This document shows, piece by piece, positions 39,913 to 49,314 of a DNA stretch of 64,000 nucleotides (within the stretch, counting starts at the first letter, position 1; each line of letters opens with the position of its first letter). Origin of the DNA: Drosophila pseudoobscura (lineage: Eukaryota > Arthropoda > Insecta > Diptera > Drosophilidae); NCBI RefSeq assembly GCF_009870125.1, contig NC_046683.1, positions 3,348,001 through 3,412,000 of the forward strand, in the 5' to 3' direction. The notes beneath the pieces were generated by a model. The model saw only the letters and a program-made list of their open reading frames with translations. It was not told where the DNA came from and did not search any database. Made by a program: the position numbers and the translations under genes.

Positions 39913-41313
39913 AGCTGAAGGAAGTAAGTTCCATTGAGCTAAAACAATGGGTTTCATTATTATGAGGTTTGCGGCGGACATTATAAATTATGCATCCAAC
40001 ATTAGCCAGCCTAAGGACCTTCAAGAGGATGCAGGTCGAGCAGGTCGGTCGATATGCAAAGCTGTATAGTATATCATTTCAGACTGTTGGTCCAGGGCCA
40101 TAGGTGCTATGTGGGTGCGGGTGGCATGTTGTTGGGGGAGTACCATCTTGGTGCGGAAGTACCAATTTCCATTTTGGTGCGGGTGACATGTTGGGGCGTC
40201 TTCAGGTCGAATCTGAGTTCTCGGCCATGATTATAGGGAGCACGGCACACAGATAATTATTTTTCACCCGTTAAACTAAAATCAACTCCCAGTGTCTTCA
40301 CCTGTCAAATGAACAGTTGTTCGGCAGCTGATATTCACTTTAATTTCCTCGCCCAAAAGTATGCAACAATTTTCTGCAATGGTCGACCCGCCAGATTTGA
40401 ATCGTATTGCTTATCAGATTAATGGAAAATAGTTTTTTTCGATTTTTTTTTTAAATCAATTCAATATTTTCCCATGATAATTATCCCACAAAAATATTTA
40501 GCTCTCGCTCGGCGCCACTCTCCACAATCTATCTTTTTCATGTGGAAAATTTGTATTTTATTGTAAACAAGCGTGGAAACTTAATCTAGTTTTACATTTA
40601 AGGGGGAAAAAATTGGTCACAGGAGATACATACACACATAAAATTAATGTTACATATATGGATGGGTATATGGATGGTATATACATAATTTACACTATTT
40701 ATACAAAATTAATGTAATTTATAGGAGGGATCTAGTAGGGAGATCCAGTGGATGAGACCTTTTGAGTCTTCTTTTTCTTGGCGGGGTAAGACGCATTAGG
40801 GTGACCACCAAGCAAAAATGACGTAACTTTCCAAACGCACTTACGTTGCATTACGTACACACTCACATTTTATGCTTTGACCTTTTTTGTTTGAATTTTT
40901 TGTATATACAATGCAATAAAAAGGAGTCGTTAAAATTAGTCAATCTTGTAGAAAATTGATTGATCAATTGGCTAAAATTATGTGTTCAAGGCTGAGGGTC
41001 CCAGCTACCTAGTTATAATTAAACGAATATCAAAATGGAGGAATATGATTTGCGATCCGTGACAGAGAACGATTAGCCCATTGTAGACCAGTGGATAGTA
41101 AACTATACTCCACGAAAATAATCAAAGTTGAAACATTTTTTTTAAGTAAAGAAAAAGGATAGGATGTTTCCACAAGAAGAATTGACATACAGTAAAACAA
41201 ACTCAAGCTGTTCGGAGGTTTAAATATAGGGGCGTTAGGTGGGTTAAGCGAGAGCGAAACGTCGCTATTTTCATGTATCACCTGCAGTTCTCAATTAATT
41301 AATAACAATAGTC
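39913..41313. other. Intergenic stretch upstream of the ashwin-like gene
   Basis: AT-rich with no convincing gene. On the minus strand around 40722-40800 a short open stretch ends in a lysine cluster (PAKKKKTQKVSSTGSPY) before a TAG, which might be the last codons of a lost or unseen gene. At 40798-40812 AGGGTGACCACC resembles the Drosophila core element GGTCACACT. Neither is strong enough to call. Confidence 0.4.
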
Positions 41314-41722
41314 ATGGACACCTGGCACGACCTGACTCGCGAAGATATATTGGAGCAATTCAAAAGGGTAAAAATCCTTCATGAACAACATTCATACAGG
41401 ACATATGTATGTTGTCTCATGTAAATGTGTACAATGTAACAGTAATTTTTATTGTTTGTTTTTTCAGAGGGAGCTGCATTTGACAAATGCAAAGGATTTG
41501 ACGCTAGATGAACTACGGGTGATATACAAAGGATTCATTGTGCCGCTACCGCGCCGGGAGCCACGGGATCGCCGTCCCCAGAAACCCATGGAGATCGATC
41601 AGCTAACGGAGCGCATTAAAGTGGTGTCCATGGTTGGAGGCAAGCGACCGATCGCGGAAGAACCCTGTTGTTCCAATCAATCTAGTCATGAAGCCAAGCA
41701 AATCAAGATGGACCTCCATTGA
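41314..41722 (+). CDS. Small ashwin-like protein (102 aa)
   Basis: Exon 1 is 41314-41367 (18 codons from ATG, MDTWHDLTREDILEQFKR). Exon 2 is 41468-41722 (84 codons plus TGA). The intron is 100 bp, with donor GGTAAAAA and acceptor TTTTTTCAG. The middle of the protein, LDELRVIYKGFIVPLPRRE, resembles the conserved core of ashwin (a Leu-rich segment leading into an aromatic-x-x-x-I-PLP-R motif). Ashwin is a small nuclear subunit associated with the metazoan tRNA ligase (RtcB) complex. The rest is basic, then has a short Cys/Ser-rich tail. Assignment rests on this core and the small size only. The next gene starts 53 bp downstream on the same strand, with no room for a separate promoter of usual size. 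Confidence 0.6.
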
Positions 41723-41775
41723 CCCTTGCCTGGCATCTGCTCGATAAGGCATTTTCCAACTGTGCGCCAGTCGAG

Positions 41776-42954
41776 ATGCATCGTCTGCTGTTAGTCATCG
41801 GCCTACTTATCTTGGTGGCTGCCGCCGAAGTTTTTCCGGTGGAACCGGACTTGGAAGGCTACCAGGTGATCCTGCGACGTTCTGCCAACAGCGCCGATAA
41901 GCTGCAAGTCTTTCAAAGCATTTGGGGAGCCATACGGTCCGACTTTATCGATGATACCGAAAAGGTGAAAGGTCTTTACACCCAGCTGGGTAACTTCATA
42001 CGCACTGATATGCAGTGTACCAGTGGACCCACGGGGCGCTCGGCCTGTGAGTTGCAGCAGGAGGTGCGACGGCACCTGCGGTCACTGATGTCACAACGCC
42101 TGGCCAATCTTATCAATGCCGAGGAGAGCATTCAGTCGTATGGCATGTATGTGGGATCCAGCATTGAACCGCCCCTAGTTCGTGACATCCTAGAGCATAC
42201 CATCGAAGACGTCTACTTCCACCGGCCGCTGGAGAAGCTCACTCAGCAACTGGACAAGCTGTACACGGACAGGGACGAAGTCAGCTTCAAAATGATGATC
42301 GAGGCCCAGCTATCGCTCTTCTGGCGCTACCAGACAATGCACGATAGCAACGAGGCCTTTCTGTTCAACATGGCGCATGCGGTGAGCAAGATCCAGACCC
42401 ATCACATGTATGCCAGCGTGGACGCGTCGCTACAACGGCGAGTAGAGGCACTGAATCACAGTCTGCCGCCAGTGCTGGGGGCCCTCTTCCATCCCCAAGG
42501 CTTCTGCTTGCTCAGTCGCGATAACCGTGAGTATTTGTATACGACCATCACTGATGACTGGAACTACGGCCTCAACGGACGTCAGGTCTTCACTTGGCAT
42601 GAGCAGAACTTTACGGACTCGGCTGGTCTCATTCGAGCGTTTGTCCAGGAGCAGCACTCCACGCCTGTATTCTCGCTGCGCAGTGAACTCTTCAAATGGT
42701 ACTTCTTTGTGGATCCCAGCGAGGGAAATCGCCTGGCTGCGCTTCGTTCGGGCAGTCCCAGCTCCTCGACCAGCTTCTGGACCGTCACTTATGTAGAAGA
42801 TGCCCTCATCTTTCGCCAGCGCGACCTCACACTCTGTGCCGCTGAAATGCTTGACAAGGAACGACGCCTAATCAAGATGCTGCCGGGACAGATGCATACG
42901 CCTCCATCACAGGCCTGCCAGTGGCTGCCCGTGGACTGTGCCCCGCCAAAATGA
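41776..42954 (+). CDS. Secreted protein of unknown function (392 aa)
   Basis: ATG at 41776 opens a single-exon frame of 392 codons. It begins with a clear signal peptide (MHRLLLVIGLLILVAAAEVF) that would be cut after about residue 17. The frame is open upstream to 41719 but without an ATG, so 41776 is the start. The first half is helical, with a CTSGPTGRSACE motif around residues 79-90. The second half is rich in aromatic residues (FKWYFFVDPSEGNRL, FWTVTYVEDALIF), like a beta-rich secreted domain. Two NxS/T sites are present (NHS, NFT). It ends CQWLPVDCAPPK. I do not recognise the family. The stop is followed within 11 bp by AATAAA. The last few codons and 3' end were caught in the tandem array downstream and are repeated six more times. 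Confidence 0.85.
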   Translation: MHRLLLVIGLLILVAAAEVFPVEPDLEGYQVILRRSANSADKLQVFQSIWGAIRSDFIDDTEKVKGLYTQLGNFIRTDMQCTSGPTGRSACELQQEVRRHLRSLMSQRLANLINAEESIQSYGMYVGSSIEPPLVRDILEHTIEDVYFHRPLEKLTQQLDKLYTDRDEVSFKMMIEAQLSLFWRYQTMHDSNEAFLFNMAHAVSKIQTHHMYASVDASLQRRVEALNHSLPPVLGALFHPQGFCLLSRDNREYLYTTITDDWNYGLNGRQVFTWHEQNFTDSAGLIRAFVQEQHSTPVFSLRSELFKWYFFVDPSEGNRLAALRSGSPSSSTSFWTVTYVEDALIFRQRDLTLCAAEMLDKERRLIKMLPGQMHTPPSQACQWLPVDCAPPK

Positions 42955-42964
42955 AAGAGATGGC

Positions 42965-42970
42965 AATAAA
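42965..42970 (+). terminator. Poly(A) signal AATAAA of the secreted-protein gene
   Basis: AATAAA lies 11 bp after the stop codon of the 392-residue gene, followed by T/GT-rich sequence. It is repeated in every array unit, behind the Nup160 fragment frame. Confidence 0.7.
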
Positions 42971-43416
42971 GTCCAAATTTCGATTTATTCCGAAAATAAT
43001 TTTTATTTGTACAATGAAAATTTACAGATACTCGGGTCCAGTAAAACAATATCCGGAAATAAAGTTAAGAACTATACTGAGTGGAGAAATACAGTGCGTT
43101 TTAGCAAATCATTGTTAAGTAAATGGTGGTTAATAACTGATTGTATGTACATATGTGTCTGGTTGAGGTCAGTTATTGAATTAAATCATGTGTATTTAGT
43201 CAGTCAGTCTAAAGAAAAGCAAGATACTCTTTCGGAAAATAATTGTAGAGGTCGGTTCCAATGGCTAGTCGCGAAATATTAAGTAAGTACTCATTTTCGT
43301 TTATATGTAGCTATTTGGTACGAGACAATTCTGAAAATGAATTGAAAATGATCGCATGCGTTTGAGGTGTATATCTCTATGACTTCTCCTTATTTGGCAT
43401 TCATTATGATTAAGCA
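42971..43416. other. Convergent 3' intergenic spacer (unit 1)
   Basis: AT-rich spacer between two convergent transcription units. No frame is supported. Compared with the other units it has one extra base near 43008 and an extra ACAT-type 4 bp near 43148. The same spacer, with those differences, lies at the start of each later unit. Confidence 0.6.
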
Positions 43417-43422
43417 TTTAAT
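43417..43422 (-). terminator. Probable Nemp poly(A) signal ATTAAA
   Basis: On the minus strand ATTAAA lies about 70 bp beyond the Nemp stop codon. It is conserved at the same place in all seven units. Confidence 0.5.
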
Positions 43423-43490
43423 CTTATCTTAGTCTAATGAGTCTCTTGATTCGTGTGGATCGGCTCTTTTCGTTTTTCTCCTGTTTGGTC

Positions 43491-44885
43491 TTAGTCCTGC
43501 TCCGTGTATTCGTCGTCATCGCTATCAGACTCATAGGCCTGCTGAATGTTCGCACGTAGCGTGTCTCGTTGGTAGGCCGGTGAATGGAGCTGGGGCATAG
43601 GCGGCCGACGACGATGATCCTGGCTGACGTTGAACCCATTGTTGGACAAGGGCCGGTAGTGCATGCTGCACTGCAGATAGTCCTCGGCCTCGTTCTGGTC
43701 GGCAGCCTCCATTGACTCTTCTATGGTGCGTGAGTAGTCCTCGATCTCTTCATCGAACAAATGTGGTTCCCCATTGGCAAAGGAAGCGAAGCGAATGGGA
43801 TTGCGTAGGTTGCTCATTATGTTCCACTGCTTGCAGTTGGGGCTGTTGACGAACTCGCGCAGCTCCGCCAGTGACTTTTGTGTCTCGTTTACCGTCTGCT
43901 GGTAGTACTCTTCTTGTGTGAGCAGGCGCCGCTTGGGCGGAAAGCGGCGTCGATAGAGCGATTTCCCATATACCACGAGCGATTGTGGAAAATAGTATGC
44001 CGCAAAGGCAGAGACTATCAGAAAAATAACTCCACTAGAATTCCAGCTACTAAAGTAGGCCAGACCCCCACCAACCGCCTGGAGCAGCCACATGATGATG
44101 TTCTGGGAGCGCCTATTCTTAGGTGGGCCGATGCGGTAGCAGACGAGGAATGAGATGAGGCTGGTTATTATCAAATACCAAACCACATAGTCGCGATAGG
44201 TCAATAGGATTAGACACATGTTGTCGGCCAACTGCTTGAGTATATATACTCCAATTGTCCAGCCACCAATCAGGACGCCATACATCATGGGTCGTCTGGG
44301 GAAAAGTTTTGATGTTAAAGAGATGATGAGCAGCAGCGAGCCGCAAATACCCAGCACAATGCCAGCCAAATAATAGAATATGCTGTTCTTGGCCAAGGTA
44401 CGGCTGCTGCAGAAGACGAGGACGCCCAAGCCAAACTGTAGAAATCGCAAGACATCGAACTGCGCATGATGGAGTCTCACATTGTAGGGCTGCCTGGAGG
44501 AAACCCCAATGCACTCGGGTTCAAATGGTGACAGATGTATCCGTTGACGCTTCTGCGAGAAGAGCGTAAAGCTGAAGAGTGAGCGCTGCTCATTGTAGTG
44601 ATCCAGCACCTCCTTTGGAGTGCGTCCGCCATATTCGGTATAGTCATCGTTGCCGATGTCCAGTAAGAACTCAACCGTTTCGAATAAACTGAGTAGCGAG
44701 GGCGGTTTACCAGGATAGCAGTATGTCCTTAGCGTATTTGGCCCATTCCAATTGGCGGTGATATCGATGGATGTTCCCGGCGCCAAAAACACTACGTCCG
44801 TCATTGGGTGCGGGGTTGCGGCAGCGCATATCGCCATCAGTGTAAATAGAGAAATGAATCCGCATCTCAGACGTGGCTGGAACAT
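43491..44885 (-). CDS. Nemp: Nuclear envelope integral membrane protein, unit 1 (intact, 464 aa)
   Basis: Single-exon frame of 464 codons from ATG (44885) to TAA. Residues 1-22 are a signal peptide (ending MAICAAA). Residues 23-142 form a lumenal domain. Residues 145-300 contain five or six membrane segments (about 145-161, 168-192, 199-217, 232-250, 262-280, 284-300). Residues 320-385 (LLTQEEYY, ELREFVNSPNC, RFASFANGEPHLFDEE) form the conserved nucleoplasmic region of the NEMP/TMEM194 family. The tail is acidic (YESDSDDDEYTEQD). NEMP proteins sit in the inner nuclear membrane; published work links the family to Ran binding, nuclear envelope stiffness and fertility. This is the only copy with the original-looking C-terminus, so it is probably closest to the parental gene. 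However, its DRE promoter box is mutated. Confidence 0.93.
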   Translation of the reverse strand: MFQPRLRCGFISLFTLMAICAAATPHPMTDVVFLAPGTSIDITANWNGPNTLRTYCYPGKPPSLLSLFETVEFLLDIGNDDYTEYGGRTPKEVLDHYNEQRSLFSFTLFSQKRQRIHLSPFEPECIGVSSRQPYNVRLHHAQFDVLRFLQFGLGVLVFCSSRTLAKNSIFYYLAGIVLGICGSLLLIISLTSKLFPRRPMMYGVLIGGWTIGVYILKQLADNMCLILLTYRDYVVWYLIITSLISFLVCYRIGPPKNRRSQNIIMWLLQAVGGGLAYFSSWNSSGVIFLIVSAFAAYYFPQSLVVYGKSLYRRRFPPKRRLLTQEEYYQQTVNETQKSLAELREFVNSPNCKQWNIMSNLRNPIRFASFANGEPHLFDEEIEDYSRTIEESMEAADQNEAEDYLQCSMHYRPLSNNGFNVSQDHRRRPPMPQLHSPAYQRDTLRANIQQAYESDSDDDEYTEQD

Positions 44886-44965
44886 TTTTATGCTCTATAA
44901 TTCAGATATTTGTTGCAACAAATTAAAATAAATAACTTCGAAATGGAATGCGAGTTGTTTTTGCG

Positions 44966-44973
44966 TAACGATA
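44966..44973 (-). promoter_or_regulatory. Mutated DRE box upstream of Nemp unit 1
   Basis: The sequence is TAACGATA where the other six units have TATCGATA. TATCGATA is the DRE bound by DREF (and BEAF-32) in Drosophila housekeeping promoters. The single T-to-A change alters the conserved core. It lies 81 bp upstream of the Nemp ATG. Confidence 0.65.
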
Positions 44974-44993
44974 TCGGATTTATCGACACTCAG

Positions 44994-45042
44994 AAATATA
45001 CCGAGCTACTTGACAAATTTCAAAATATACCGTAAATATACT
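44994..45042 (-). promoter_or_regulatory. Tandem GGTATATTT-type elements, Nemp promoter
   Basis: Plus-strand AAATATACC at 44994 and 45023 and AAATATACT at 45034 read as GGTATATTT on the Nemp strand. This matches the Drosophila core promoter element of GTATWTTT type. They are conserved in all units and similar to the cluster at 35310-35400. Confidence 0.5.
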
Positions 45043-45454
45043 GCCGGATTATTTGCATTCAAGTTGCATCGCAACTGCAGCAAATTCAACAAAGTCTAAT
45101 GTCATACAGAGATAAGTGGATAAAGAGTCCCTTAATTTGGCTTATCGTCGCATTTCACTACACTTCCAGATCAATCTATTTTACAAGACGGGGACAGGGC
45201 TGCAATTAATATCGACCAGCTATCGATTACAGTCAGGGTTTCAGGGTTGATTTGGGAGAGACCATTATTTAAATTTGTGTTTGACTGAACAGTCTGCAGG
45301 ATTCCAATAATTTTAAGATATCTGGCGGACATTGCTACACAAATAATAAGATGCAGTACAGAAACCGTTTAATATGTATATTGGTATAGTTTTTTGGAAC
45401 AAATCGGTAAAAAAAGTTAAAATTTTTGCTTAAAGTCAGACTAGAAAGTCAGTG
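45043..45454. other. Divergent promoter spacer, unit 1
   Basis: No open frame. It contains CTATCGATTA at 45220-45229, one base short of a full DRE, plus AT-rich sequence. It separates Nemp (leftward) from the Nup160 fragment (rightward). It is near-identical in the other units at corresponding positions and could hold the original Nup160 5' region or intron. Confidence 0.45.
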
Positions 45455-45852
45455 ATGATGCTGGCTGAGGTTAGCCTGGATACTGTTGACATTGTGACAC
45501 TGCTGGGCTGGTCGTCACTGTGAGCAGTGTCCATGGGTATATGTTCCCACTGAAGACGGTTCTAGTAGCTGTGGGCGCTGCTGCTGGGCCAGACGATCTT
45601 CAGTCACAATCTATGTTCTATGACGTGACTGAAAAGATCGACCATCCAAGTACCTACTTTCTTACGGACGGACTCGGAATGCCCACTGTCGCTGCTTCGT
45701 CTATGTCGAAGCACGCTCAAGTAGCCCACTTTGCGGTGGCCTACCAGAACAAGGTTTTACTCCACGTAATAAACTGTGTCGAGGACTTCAATGTGACGCA
45801 CGAGGTCAAGGAACCGGATCTGATGCCCGTGGACTGTGCCCCGCCAAAATGA
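45455..45852 (+). pseudogene. Nup160: Nup160 beta-propeller fragment, unit 1
   Basis: Two overlapping frames give one homology: the first (MMLAEVSLDTVDIVTLL, 45455-45505) passes by a one-frame shift into VVTVSSVHGYMFPLK and on to KVLLHVINC. This follows the N-terminal propeller of animal Nup160, where a VHRLLLPH-like strand, an IFTDIGK-like stretch and a final strand ending VLKL occur in the same order. Nup160 is a scaffold of the Y-shaped nuclear pore subcomplex. The piece lacks the start and most of the protein. It ends at the array junction (TGCC 45824-45827), after which the frame runs into the repeated end of the secreted-protein gene (VDCAPPK, stop, AATAAA). Unit-specific change: MSKHAQ, where the other units have MSEHAQ. 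Confidence 0.65.
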
Positions 45853-46423
45853 AAGAGATGGCAATAAAGTCCAAATTTCGATTTATTCCGAAAATAATTT
45901 CTTTTGTACAATGAAAATTTACAGATACTCGGGTCCAGTAAAACAATATCCGGAAATAAAGTTAAGAACTATACTGAGTGGAGAAATACAGTGCGTTTTA
46001 GCAAATCATTGTTAAGTAAATGGTGGTTAATAACTGATTGTATGTATGTGTCTGGTTGAGGTCAGTTATTGAATTAAATCATGTGTATTTAGTCAGTCAG
46101 TCTAAAGAAAAGCAAGATACTCTTTCGGAAAATAATTGTAGAGGTCGGTTCCAATGGCTAGTCGCGAAATATTAAGTAAGTACTCATTTTCGTTTATATG
46201 TAGCTATTTGGTACGAGACAATTCTGAAAATGAATTGAAAATGATCGCATGCGTTTGAGGTGTATATCTCTATGACTTCTCCTTATTTGGCATTCATTAT
46301 GATTAAGCATTTAATCTTATCTTAGTCTAATGAGTCTCTTGATTCGTGTGGATCGGCTCTTTTCGTTTTTCTCCTGTTTGGTCTTAGTCCTGCTCCGTGT
46401 ATTCGTCGTCATCGCTATCAGAC

Positions 46424-47776
46424 TCATAGGCCTGCTGAATGTTCGCACGTAGCGTGTCTCGTTGGTAGGCCGGTGAATGGAGGGGGCATAGGCGGCCGAC
46501 GACGATGATCCTGGCTGACGTTGAACCCATTGTTGGACAAGGGCCGGTAGTGCATGCTGCACTGCAGATAGTCCTCGGCCTCGTTCTGGTCGGCAGCCTC
46601 CATTGACTCTTCTATGGTGCGTGAGTAGTCCTCGATCTCTTCATCGAACAAATGTGGTTCCCCATTGGCAAAGGAAGCGAAGCGAATGGGATTGCGTAGG
46701 TTGCTCATTATGTTCCACTGATTGCAGTTGGGGCTGTTGACGAACTCGCGCAGCTCCGCCAGTGACTTTTGTGTCTCGTTTACCGTCTGCTGGTAGTACT
46801 CTTCTTGTGTGAGCAGGCGCCGCTTGGGCGGAAAGCGGCGTCGATAGAGCGATTTCCCATATACCACGAGCGATTGTGGAAAATAGTATGCCGCAAAGGC
46901 AGAGACTATCAGAAAAATAACTCCACTAGAATTCCAGCTACTAAAGTAGGCCAGACCCCCACCAACCGCCTGGAGCAGCCACATGATGATGTTCTGGGAG
47001 CGACTATTCTTAGGTGGGCCGATGCGGTAGCAGACGAGGAATGAGATGAGGCTGGTTATTATCAAATACCAAACCACATAGTCGCGATAGGTCAATAGGA
47101 TTAGACACATGTTGTCGGCCAACTGCTTGAGTATATATACTCCAATTGTCCAGCCACCAATCAGGACGCCATACATCATGGGTCGTCTGGGGAAAAGTTT
47201 TGATGTTAAAGAGATGATGAGCAGCAGCGAGCCGCAAATACCCAGCACAATGCCAGCCAAATAATAGAATATGCTGTTCTTGGCCAAGGTACGGCTGCTG
47301 CAGAAGACGAGGACGCCCAAGCCAAACTGTAGAAATCGCAAGACATCGAACTGCGCATGACGGAGTCTCACATTGTAGGGCTGCCTGGAGGAAACCCCAA
47401 TGCACTCGGGTTTAAATGGTGACAGATGTATCCGTTGACGCTTCTGCGAGAAGAGCGTAAAGCTGAAGAGTGAGCGCTGCTCATTGTAGTGATCCAGCAC
47501 CTCCTTTGGAGTGCGTCCGCGATATTCGGTATAGTCATCGTTGCCGATGTCCAGTAAGAACTCAACCGTTTCGAATAAACTGAGTAGCGAGGGCGGTTTA
47601 CCAGGATAGCAGTATGTCCTTAGCGTATTTGGCCCATTCCAATTGGCGGTGATATCGATGGATGTTCGCGGCGCCAAAAACACTACGTCCGTCATTGGGT
47701 GCGGGGTTGCGGCAGTGCATATCGCCATCAGTGTAAATAGAGAAATGAATCCGCATCTCAGACGTGGCTGGAACAT
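46424..47776 (-). CDS. Nemp: Nemp copy, unit 2 (450 aa, altered C-terminus)
   Basis: Matches the unit 1 protein to residue 431, then a 2-bp deletion near 46482 shifts the frame. The last 33 residues, including the acidic tail, are replaced by 19 unrelated ones (PPFTGLPTRHATCEHSAGL). All membrane segments and the conserved nucleoplasmic region are kept. Substitutions against unit 1: A21T (only here, within the signal peptide), G37R, G86R, E122K, H139R, R258S, K352N. The upstream DRE is intact. Whether the changed tail matters for function is unknown; apart from it the frame is clean. Confidence 0.85.
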   Translation of the reverse strand: MFQPRLRCGFISLFTLMAICTAATPHPMTDVVFLAPRTSIDITANWNGPNTLRTYCYPGKPPSLLSLFETVEFLLDIGNDDYTEYRGRTPKEVLDHYNEQRSLFSFTLFSQKRQRIHLSPFKPECIGVSSRQPYNVRLRHAQFDVLRFLQFGLGVLVFCSSRTLAKNSIFYYLAGIVLGICGSLLLIISLTSKLFPRRPMMYGVLIGGWTIGVYILKQLADNMCLILLTYRDYVVWYLIITSLISFLVCYRIGPPKNSRSQNIIMWLLQAVGGGLAYFSSWNSSGVIFLIVSAFAAYYFPQSLVVYGKSLYRRRFPPKRRLLTQEEYYQQTVNETQKSLAELREFVNSPNCNQWNIMSNLRNPIRFASFANGEPHLFDEEIEDYSRTIEESMEAADQNEAEDYLQCSMHYRPLSNNGFNVSQDHRRRPPMPPPFTGLPTRHATCEHSAGL

Positions 47777-47856
47777 TTTTATGCTCTATAATTCAGATAT
47801 TTGTTGCAACAAATTAAAATAAATAACTTCGAAATGGAATGCGAGTTGTTTTTGCG

Positions 47857-47864
47857 TATCGATA
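47857..47864 (-). promoter_or_regulatory. DRE box TATCGATA, unit 2 Nemp promoter
   Basis: Perfect palindromic-core DRE 81 bp upstream of the Nemp ATG. The same box occurs at 50748, 53639, 56530, 59409 and 62300 for units 3-7. In Drosophila this element recruits DREF and drives broad expression. Confidence 0.75.
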
Positions 47865-48345
47865 TCGGATTTATCGACACTCAGAAATATACCGAGCTAC
47901 TTGACAAATTTCAAAATATACCGTAAATATACTGCCGGATTATTTGCATTCAAGTTGCATCGCAACTGCAGCAAATTCAACAAAGTCTAATGTCATACAG
48001 AGATAAGTGGATAAAGAGTCCCTTAATTTGGCTTATCGTCGCATTTCACTACACTTCCAGATCAATCTATTTTACAAGACGGGGACAGGGCTGCAATTAA
48101 TATCGACCAGCTATCGATTACAGTCAGGGTTTCAGGGTTGATTTGGGAGAGACCATTATTTAAATTTGTGTTTGACTGAACAGTCTGCAGGATTCCAATA
48201 ATTTTAAGATATCTGGCGGACATTGCTACACAAATAATAAGATGCAGTACAGAAACCGTTTAATATGTATATTGGTATAGTTTTTTGGAACAAATCGGTA
48301 AAAAAAGTTAAAATTTTTGCTTAAAGTCAGACTAGAAAGTCAGTG

Positions 48346-48743
48346 ATGATGCTGGCTGAGGTTAGCCTGGATACTGTTGACATTGTGACACTGCTGGGCT
48401 GGTCGTCACTGTGAGCAGTGTCCATGGGTATATGTTCCTACTGAAGACGGTTCTAGTAGCTGTGGGCGCTGCTGCTGGGCCAGACGATCTTCAGTCACAA
48501 TCTATGTTCTATGACGTGACTGAAAAGATCGACCATCCAAGTACCTACTTTCTTACGGACGGACTCGGAATGCCCACTGTCGCTGCTTCGTCTATGTCGG
48601 AGCACGCTCAAGTAGCCCACTTTGCGGTGGCCTACCAGAACAAGGTTTTACTCCACGTAATAAACTGTGTCAAGGACTTCAATGTGACGCACGAGGTCAA
48701 GGAACCGGATCTGATGCCCGTGGACTGTGCCCCGCCAAAATGA
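48346..48743 (+). pseudogene. Nup160: Nup160 beta-propeller fragment, unit 2
   Basis: Same piece and same frame shift as in unit 1. Private changes: MFLLK instead of MFPLK and CVKDFN instead of CVEDFN. It ends in the chimeric VDCAPPK tail. Confidence 0.63.
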
Positions 48744-49314
48744 AAGAGATGGCAATAAAGTCCAAATTTCGATTTATTCCGAAAATAATTTCTTTTGTAC
48801 AATGAAAATTTACAGATACTCGGGTCCAGTAAAACAATATCCGGAAATAAAGTTAAGAACTATACTGAGTGGAGAAATACAGTGCGTTTTAGCAAATCAT
48901 TGTTAAGTAAATGGTGGTTAATAACTGATTGTATGTATGTGTCTGGTTGAGGTCAGTTATTGAATTAAATCATGTGTATTTAGTCAGTCAGTCTAAAGAA
49001 AAGCAAGATACTCTTTCGGAAAATAATTGTAGAGGTCGGTTCCAATGGCTAGTCGCGAAATATTAAGTAAGTACTCATTTTCGTTTATATGTAGCTATTT
49101 GGTACGAGACAATTCTGAAAATGAATTGAAAATGATCGCATGCGTTTGAGGTGTATATCTCTATGACTTCTCCTTATTTGGCATTCATTATGATTAAGCA
49201 TTTAATCTTATCTTAGTCTAATGAGTCTCTTGATTCGTGTGGATCGGCTCTTTTCGTTTTTCTCCTGTTTGGTCTTAGTCCTGCTCCGTGTATTCGTCGT
49301 CATCGCTATCAGAC

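Noticed and set aside
41719..41775. N-terminal extension of the secreted protein upstream of 41776
   Set aside because: It has no ATG, overlaps the end of the ashwin-like gene, and would bury the signal peptide that starts at 41776.
1..42000. tRNA, snRNA or rRNA genes
   Set aside because: Looking for GGTTCGAATCC-type B boxes and known RNA signatures by eye gave no cloverleaf I could support. A tRNA-scan would be decisive.
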